Of a stretch of DNA of 64,000 bases, positions 57,600 to 64,000 are shown piece by piece; position 1 is the first letter of the stretch; each line of letters starts with the position of its first letter. This stretch comes from Locusta migratoria. Taxonomy: Eukaryota; Arthropoda; Insecta; Orthoptera; Acrididae. The stretch covers positions 757,221,006-757,285,005 of the forward strand of contig CM048745.1 of NCBI GenBank assembly GCA_026315105.1, written 5' to 3'. The notes beneath the pieces are model-generated. The model saw only the letters and a program-made list of their open reading frames with translations. It did not search any database and was not told the DNA's origin. The position numbers and the translations under genes are program-made.

Positions 57600-58240
57600 T
57601 ACTCGTTTGGTATCCAATGTTTACAAAAACATAGCACTGAAACATCCTTCAATTCATTATTAATAAGTACCGTGTATTTATTTCATCTACTTTGTTTGTT
57701 AGTGATTGTACATTTTGGAGTACAATCTTCAGAGTTTGTTTAGAGTTTACATCTGCATAGCATGAAACTGGGCTACTCTCATGTGGATCAGCTCTCTCCT
57801 TGTTCTGCGACGACACCATAAAAAAAATCCTCCTCCTGAATTGCAACTCTTCTCGTTCTTAGTTGCATCCTCTGTGTAGTTATTACTGTTGCTGTTGTTT
57901 TAGACGATTTTTGAAGTGTTGTCTATCGTTTCTCTATTTTATCTGAAGCTGCTGCTGTTTTTATTTGTGCTACTTCTATAGATGCAGAGATGTCACTGAA
58001 ATCTGCTTCTGCTTTCGCTTCTGGAGGCGTTGTTTCAGTATCTACTACTGGTGTTAATGGGAATGGCATAGCTATGTAAACTGTGGGTATTAATTTAGCT
58101 GCTTCAGCCGATATTTTTCCTGAATATGACACTGACCCATTTTGTTCTGATGCCATTTTTCCTGGGAGTGGGATTGTGGTGTTCTTTATAGCATATCGTC
58201 TTTCATCTTCCTCAGGATTTCCAAACACATTTCCCTTTTT
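57600..58240 (-). mobile_element. LINE 5' fragment (ORF1 remnant and start of endonuclease)
   Basis: Minus frame 58228-57923 is an unassigned ORF1-like stretch rich in Ala, Glu and Ser. 57846-57649 contains LKIVLQNVQSLTNKVDEINT, the first conserved block of the LINE endonuclease domain. The copy stops there. Confidence 0.6.
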
Positions 58241-58381
58241 CCTTTAACATTTCTATGGAGACCATGTCTTGTGAATTATTCCCTGATAGCACTGTTTATG
58301 TTTACGTATATAGCATTTAGCTACTTCTACATAAATTATCTTTTCGAATTTTCTGTTTGTGGCTGTTAGCCCGATGATAAA

Positions 58382-60009
58382 GGTCTGTCTCGCGGCAGTA
58401 CGCACTTGGCTGTCCGGGCGTTTAGCCGTCGGAAGTTTACGTCACGAGACCAGTCAATTTCGTTTCAAGATGTCTTCCTATTTCATTCTGCTCTTTTCTC
58501 CCACACTAAGCGCTCCGCTTTACTTCTTTACTGCTTATTTCTGTTTTCTGTTATTTCATTGTTGCTGTCTTTTGGTGAACATGAGTGATTCGCACAAAAC
58601 GTTCCAAAAGTGTGAGGAATGCAGTTCCGAGTTCAAAATGCGTTAGAACCTCTACACTCACTATAAAGTTCATTTATCTGAGAACATTCGTGTGTCGAAA
58701 AATGGAAAAGGAAGTGTCTACAATATGGAATTGCATAATCAAGATGCAGTTCCTTAAAACGTCATCAAATAAAATGTTAACCCACTATGCTTCATTCGAG
58801 TAACATCCTACCCTGTAATTCTGTGACATCTATTTACTTGACATGAAACTGTACTGGACAACTAAATACTGCCATTATTGTAGATAGCTTTGGTGTAGTA
58901 TTTGAACGAATAAAACATGACAAATAAAGTAATGGAATTTTTGTCATGTTTTTATTGCAGTGCATTGAGAACCAAATACGAAAAATTGGATGATTATGTC
59001 ATGCTACGGAATTTCTGTGTAAAAACGAAGTCGTCTGATATTTTCAATTTTTAACTGTCATTTTTGTTATATCAAAACACTTAATGCACGTGGGCGCGCA
59101 CACACACACAGCAAAATTATTTACGAACGTCTGTAATTTAAGAGGATAACTACAGATTATTTATTATCTAGCCTACAATACAGAAGTATTAAGATATCCT
59201 GTATACCTGTTTTCCGACATGGTGATGACGTCTTGGATCAAAGCTGACGGATGGTACCCTGTCTTCAGTTATGCCCGATTGTGTATTAAGAAGATAAATT
59301 GCTATACTTCATTAAGTTCAATAACTACATGTACGAATTTAACCATTTTACGCATAACTGAAAAATGTTAATCGAGTACTTCTTAATCACACAAGGATAT
59401 TGCCTGTTTTTTGGCTAAATGTGAGAGTGCACAGCTTACAGCTGAACACGTCACTGTATTGACAGTCATCCATAGTGCAGGTTAACAGTGACAGCTATTT
59501 TGAGTTGGCAAAGACAACAAATATGCATCCGAAATAAGGCGTGGTGGTAAGCTGATCTGCAGTATAGCACAGTGCCAACGTTTTCGCATTTATTTTGAAA
59601 TGTTAATCACATTTCATTATTATTATTATTACAGTTATTATTAAAAGTTCCAGATAATCACAGGGAAAAAGAAAACAAACACGTTTCTGTTGAGTTTTTT
59701 GGGCATCCTCTGCACATGTAAAATAAACTAAGAGAATTGCAATGACGGCTTATTGCTTAACTTTTACCCCGTTTTGTTTATTGTAGATGAACGACTACAA
59801 TATGAGGTTGGAATTACACAGCTCACGTTAAACTTAATTCTTCAATAGTTTCAACAATAAATTCCGTTAGGAGCAGGAATTCAGCTAAATGTTCTAAACA
59901 GTAAACACCTTGACTGCAGCCTTGTGTTTTCATATGGGACAGTCACGTTACGTAAACTTCCAGCAGCTAAACGTCCGAACAACCAAGTACGTACTGCCGC
60001 AAGACAGAC
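58382..60009. repeat. Inverted pair of about 66-bp repeats at 58382-58447 and 59943-60009
   Basis: GGTCTGTCTCGCGGCAGTAC, GGCGTTTAGCCGTCGGAAGT and TTACGTCACG at the left match, in reverse complement, GGTCTGTCTTGCGGCAGTAC, GGACGTTTAGCTGCTGGAAG and TTTACGTAACG at the right. The interior carries only a broken zinc-finger-like frame at 58581-58670. The pair may be the ends of a DNA transposon or two opposed copies. Confidence 0.6.
58581..58803 (+). pseudogene. Broken C2H2 zinc-finger-like sequence
   Basis: From the ATG at 58581 the frame reads MSDSHKTFQKCEECSSEFKM, then a TAG stop at 58645, then NLYTHYKVHLSEN. Read through the stop, the spacing is Cys-X2-Cys-X12-His-X3-His, the C2H2 zinc-finger pattern, with the usual Phe kept. 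Only one finger is seen, and the sequence after it has no second finger. It could be a decayed host gene fragment or part of a transposon; it lies between the inverted repeats at 58382 and 60009. Confidence 0.45.
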
Positions 60010-60384
60010 CCCGATGTTAACACATGAATCTGTGAATAAGTCATGTCTCTGTGGAAGGCTGACCAGACAAAAGTTCACAAGAGGGAACTGAAGTAATTTT
60101 TCCTTCAGTGTTCTTACTGCAAGTTGGCTTTCATTATGGTAAACGTATCTCAAGAACGAATATCACAATACACTATTTGGGACTGTACTACCTATTGCGC
60201 ACTAAAAACATCCGTTTAAGAACCATTTTGCTTGTAACAAGACATTATGGCATCGACAACGGTGTCTAATAAATGTTATTCTAAGCCGTACATTATTTGT
60301 ATGGTCTGACTGCTGCACAAGTCAAAAGCGGAATTACAAGTATCTGCCGAAACAACTTAGGAAATAATCTTACGACGACTCTTA

Positions 60385-62271
60385 GGCCCGGCGCACACTT
60401 GACGCAGCAGAGGCAGAGGAGAGGCAGAGGATAGGCCTCTGTCCGTCTGTAACGCATGCTTTCAAATGGGGCAGCGCACACTTAACGCAGCCGTGGCGGA
60501 GGGCAGGCGGTTCCTCGGTCACGCCTCTGTCCGGTTGTCCGAGGCACACAGTTTTCCTGCGCCTCTGTTCCACCTCTGTCGCAAAGTGAAATTTCAAGTC
60601 ATCCGATATGCTTCGAAAAAAATTGTTTTATGTAGACGAATATAAGCTTCATCCTTCTCTGTATTTAGTTTCTTTGTAACACTTTTACTTTCTGCGTAAA
60701 AAAATTAAAAATACTATTTTCCTATTTGTGCGCGTTTTGCGCTAACGCAGCTTCCACAATCGATTTTGCAGAAACTACTCACTAGAAAAAAATAATTTTT
60801 CTGTATCATATAGGCAAAAGCCACCGCATGACGTTGGGGAGGTTTTATTTTCGTTATTGTACATATTATTTTTATAATAAAAAATAAAGTACAACGCCGC
60901 GCATATTTTGAAGAGTTTGCAGTGAAAAAAGTAGTCGCTGGCTAGTTTGCGTTCGGTGCTTTTTACACCACACATTACTGCGAACGAAATGTAACTAACA
61001 TATCGAAATTGTTTTTAACGGTGGAAGGAGAGCTATATCTCTTTCGATTCTCGAGAAAATACGTGAGATACACGTTTGACGCGCCGCGGTCGGCATCTAC
61101 GCGGCACACGCGCGGCTGTTGCCGCCTGCTGTGCCGAGTGCGGAGCTGCCTCTTGTCTCCCTTCTTCGTGTGCTGCCGATACAGACCCAAACTGAAAACG
61201 AACAACTTACTGAAATAGAAAGACACCGAGATTCATAAACGGAAGATGCTGATTGTGTATTTTTACGGTCCATAGTCTCTGGTTTCCGTAAACTTTGTGG
61301 CAAGCATGAAAGCAGTATATAAGCTAAAATTCCCGTTACTACTGAATAATAAGTTCGGCGAAAGCAGAAGGGACGTGCAACGATGTTTTTATTTTTATTT
61401 TTTTTTACTGCCAGGGACTTTCTTCAATTTCTTGAAACACAATGTCCACCTCTTCGTGGAGCTTCAGCTCACTGCTGAACCATAGATGATGCTAGAAACA
61501 GCTCTCGTCAGTATTTCTCAACCTGAATTCTATACTACGTTCAGAAATTCAACATTTGCAAAAGTATTAGCATTATCTTCACTAATTACTAACAAATATA
61601 ATGGCTGCTGATGGTAATTATCATTAGAAATGATTACAGAGACAAAATAGGAATGCAATGTAATAAAATGCTGCATGTACATGCACAGCTGCCGTCATAG
61701 AAGAAGAAAAAAGCAAACGTCAGTATCTTAGTACTCAGGAGCATGGAAAAGCTACGAATAAAGACCTAAGTAAGGAATCACTTTGCGTGCAAATGCAGTT
61801 AAACAAGTAAACTATGATTTACAAAATTTTTCATATCGATATATCTTTCAATTTAAAACTTATGAAAAGCATACCAGGTGTCACCGAGAAGAAAAGTGTT
61901 TGTGATCGTATATACTGCGCCACAATCATGACTAAATATGTCAGTTATATAAAGGTTCTATCAATTATTGAATTTACTGTGACACTTGTTTCACTGAATT
62001 ATAAAAGAAATGAAAGAAAAATAAATCTGACTTTAATTAAATTCCTAAAACATATACCTAATTTTTCTTTAGCGGGTATGATGTGTCACACTATTTTTCT
62101 TCTCTGTTAAGTCCTTCTTACTCAGCATGTGACTCTCTTTGAACTGTCGTCTGTTTAGTCGGAATAGCTCAAGAGCTTAAAATGAGCTTCCATGGACCAG
62201 AGAAGTTCAGCATGTATTCATCACTTTTGCCTTTGCTCAACAGACCTTTAACTGCTCTTATACTCTAACAG

Positions 62272-62310
<39 letters not shown>

Positions 62311-62529
62311 CACACACACACACAAATTAAATTAACTGAGTTTTGAAGGAGATTCAGGAATTAAATCTGATTGCATCGAGAGGTTTCCAGTGGGCATGCA
62401 GCACGTGCTGTTGCAAGCTGCGCTGTCCTCCTCTGCCTGCGCTGCGTCAAGTGTGCGCTGACCAGCAGAGGCCCTGCGCCTCGCCTCTGCCTCTGCTCTG
62501 CCTCTGCTGCGTCAAGTGTGCGCCGGGCC
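60385..62529. mobile_element. PIF/Harbinger-like DNA transposon, non-autonomous
   Basis: Both ends begin GGCCCGGCGCACACTTGACG and continue CAGCAGAGGCAGAG, a perfect 34-bp terminal inverted repeat. TTA lies directly outside both ends (60382-60384 and 62530-62532), the 3-bp TWA target duplication typical of PIF/Harbinger elements. A second copy of GCGCACACTT(A/G)ACGCAG lies inward of each end (60474 and about 62447), as expected for transposase binding sites. The interior has only short frames without a recognised transposase or Myb-like domain, and a (CA)n tract. Confidence 0.72.
62273..62325. repeat. (CA)n microsatellite, interrupted once
   Basis: CA dinucleotides from 62273 to 62325 with one extra A near 62310, inside the Harbinger-like element. 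Confidence 0.95.
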
Positions 62530-62532
62530 TTA

Positions 62533-63150
62533 AGAGGGACAATCTAGGGAGGTAGTTCTTCCTTGTTACCAGATGTGTGGCCCATTGTAGTCTATGGCAC
62601 TATTTTACTGTAGCAGCGTCAGATACATCACGTACATTCATTATGTTGATGGTTCATAGGATGGTCAATGAAGAGTATAAACTGTCCGACACAACTGTGG
62701 ACAGGCGTTAATTGAGTACAACATTCATTGTGCAGTATGATTAGATCGGGTCAAAATAATCAGTGCATTGTGAGAACATTCTAGAAATCGTGGATGAAGA
62801 TTGGACTGTGAGAACTTGCTGTATCAGTGCTACTGTGACACAGTAACCATAGATTATGATAGACATTTTTGTTCAGACTGAGTGGTTGAGAAAGATTATA
62901 TAGACTAATGCGAAAGGAAATTTTTGACTGAACTTTTTAATGATACTTCGCCATTACCAAACTCCAGCAAAAATGTAAGCAGAAGGAGAGAGATACGTAA
63001 AGTGTCAAGAATTGTCGACCACCTTACAACCCACTTTTGAACAATCTAGCTTAAAGTACGTTCCATTCTGGTTCATTTGATACGCACATATGATAGTGGT
63101 GATGGTAATTAATAACAACAGTAGTTACTTCATTTACAGAAATGCATTTC
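62533..63150. other. Intergenic, nothing recognised
   Basis: No repeat family or coding motif was recognised between the Harbinger-like element and the LINE. Confidence 0.4.
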
Positions 63151-63154
63151 ATAC

Positions 63155-63990
63155 ATGATTTACATGCGGCTTCTAATGAAATTGCGTGCTTATGGAATAT
63201 CTTCCCAATTGTGCGATTGGATTCACGATTTCCTATCAGAAAGGACACAGTTCGTTGTAATTGACTGTAAGTCATCGAGTAAAACAGAAGTGATATCTGG
63301 CGTTTCAGAGGGAAGCGTTATAGGTCCCCTACTCTTCCTCGTGTTTATAATGGATTTAGGAGACAAACTGAATAGCTCCCTTAGTCTGTTCGCGGATGAT
63401 GCTGTCGTTTATCGGTTAGTGAAGTCAACAGAGGATCAAAAGCAACTACAAAGCGATTTAGACAAAATTTCTACTTGGTGCGAAAGTTGGCAATTGACAC
63501 TAAATAAAGAAAAGTGTGAAGTAATATACATGACCACTAAATAAATCCGCTGAACTTCAATTACGCGATAAATCAGTCAAACCTTAAGGTCGTAAATTCT
63601 ACCAAATACCTAGGAGTTACAATTACGAACAACTTTGACTGGAGAGAACACTTAGAAAATATTGTGGGGAAGGCGAATCAAAGGTTACGTTTCATTGGCA
63701 AAACGCTTCGAAGATGCATCAGCTCCACCAAAGAGACTGCCTACATCACACTTGTGCGTGCTCTCCTGGAGTACTGTTGCCCCTTGTGGGACCCTCACTA
63801 GGTGGGACTGACGGAGGACATTGAGAAGGCGCTACCATTCGGGACCATTACTTCTTTCTTCCCGCGCGCTATTAGAGAATGGAACGGTAGAGAAAAGTTA
63901 TGTAAGTGGTTATTGAACCCTCTGCCAAGCACTTAAATGTGATTTGCAGAGTATCTATGTAGCTGTAGATGTAGATGAGGAGCTGGCATT
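63155..63990 (+). mobile_element. CR1/Jockey-like LINE, 3' part (same family as 23160-26340)
   Basis: Frame 63155-63544 encodes KLRAYGISSQLCDWIHDFLS, ERTQFVVID, SEGSVIGPLLFLVFIMDLGD and LSLFADDAVVYRLV (catalytic FADD intact), then WCESWQLTLNKEKCEVIYMT. After one stop it continues TKYLGVTITNNFDWREHLEN to ALLEYCCPLWDPH, a stop, and the C-terminal FFPRAIREWNG. The 3' end ATTTGCAGAGTATCTATGTA plus GTAGAT repeats is the family tail. It is 5'-truncated within the reverse transcriptase. Confidence 0.9.
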
Positions 63991-64000
63991 GCACTGCCGC

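Noticed and set aside
61009..61303. Opposed frames inside the Harbinger-like element as a transposase
   Set aside because: No DDE or Myb/SANT motif could be found; the frames arise from a G+C-rich patch.

Overview
The window is animal nuclear DNA: spliced coding exons, long introns, microsatellites and dense transposable elements, with no bacterial-style operons. Many SINE copies, non-LTR retrotransposons with GAC-TGAAGACC-type 3' ends or GTAGAT-type tails, and Penelope-like elements match families I associate with large orthopteran genomes (locust or grasshopper, for example Schistocerca). Insect is well supported; Orthoptera is my inference from the SINEs and the very long introns.

The only host gene I recognise is Atg7, the autophagy E1-like activating enzyme, on the minus strand. 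Seven coding exons were placed by homology and by consensus splice sites: 49347-49145 (ATG with an upstream in-frame stop), 49038-48843, 48632-48519, 39141-38888, 20341-20114, 13000-12856 and 6911-6753. They sum to exactly 1299 bases (433 codons) with compatible phases at every junction. They cover the N-terminal domain and the first part of the adenylation domain. The catalytic-cysteine half is not seen and should lie beyond position 1. Introns 3 to 6 are 9.4, 18.5, 7.1 and 5.9 kb and are largely transposon.

Layout: 1-3208, two Penelope-like copies in inverted orientation; 3753-4168, a large palindrome inside or beside an RTE-type LINE fragment; 6048-6650 and 7375-7494, inverted-repeat elements; 9430-11230, a LINE with RNase H; 15136-17438, a Tc1/mariner/IS630-type transposon split by a retroposed tRNA-like SINE; 22521-23048, a 272-bp tandem repeat; 23160-26340, a CR1/Jockey-like LINE; 28193-33201, a decayed Gypsy LTR retrotransposon; 34830-38245, an RTE LINE; 42081-42990, a SINE, an RTE fragment and a foldback element; 43450-48260, a fairly complete LINE just upstream of Atg7 exon 4 in the transcript; 49800-51083, RTE 3' ends; 51400-58240, several LINE copies including one with a twin-priming-like inversion; 60385-62529, a PIF/Harbinger-like element with a TTA target duplication; 63155-63990, a LINE 3' end of the same family as the 23-26 kb copy.

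I found no evidence of a new multi-gene system. The items most worth a second look are the palindromic elements, the nested transposon at 15-17 kb, the Harbinger-like element, the hammerhead-like motifs, and how Atg7 splices across these introns.
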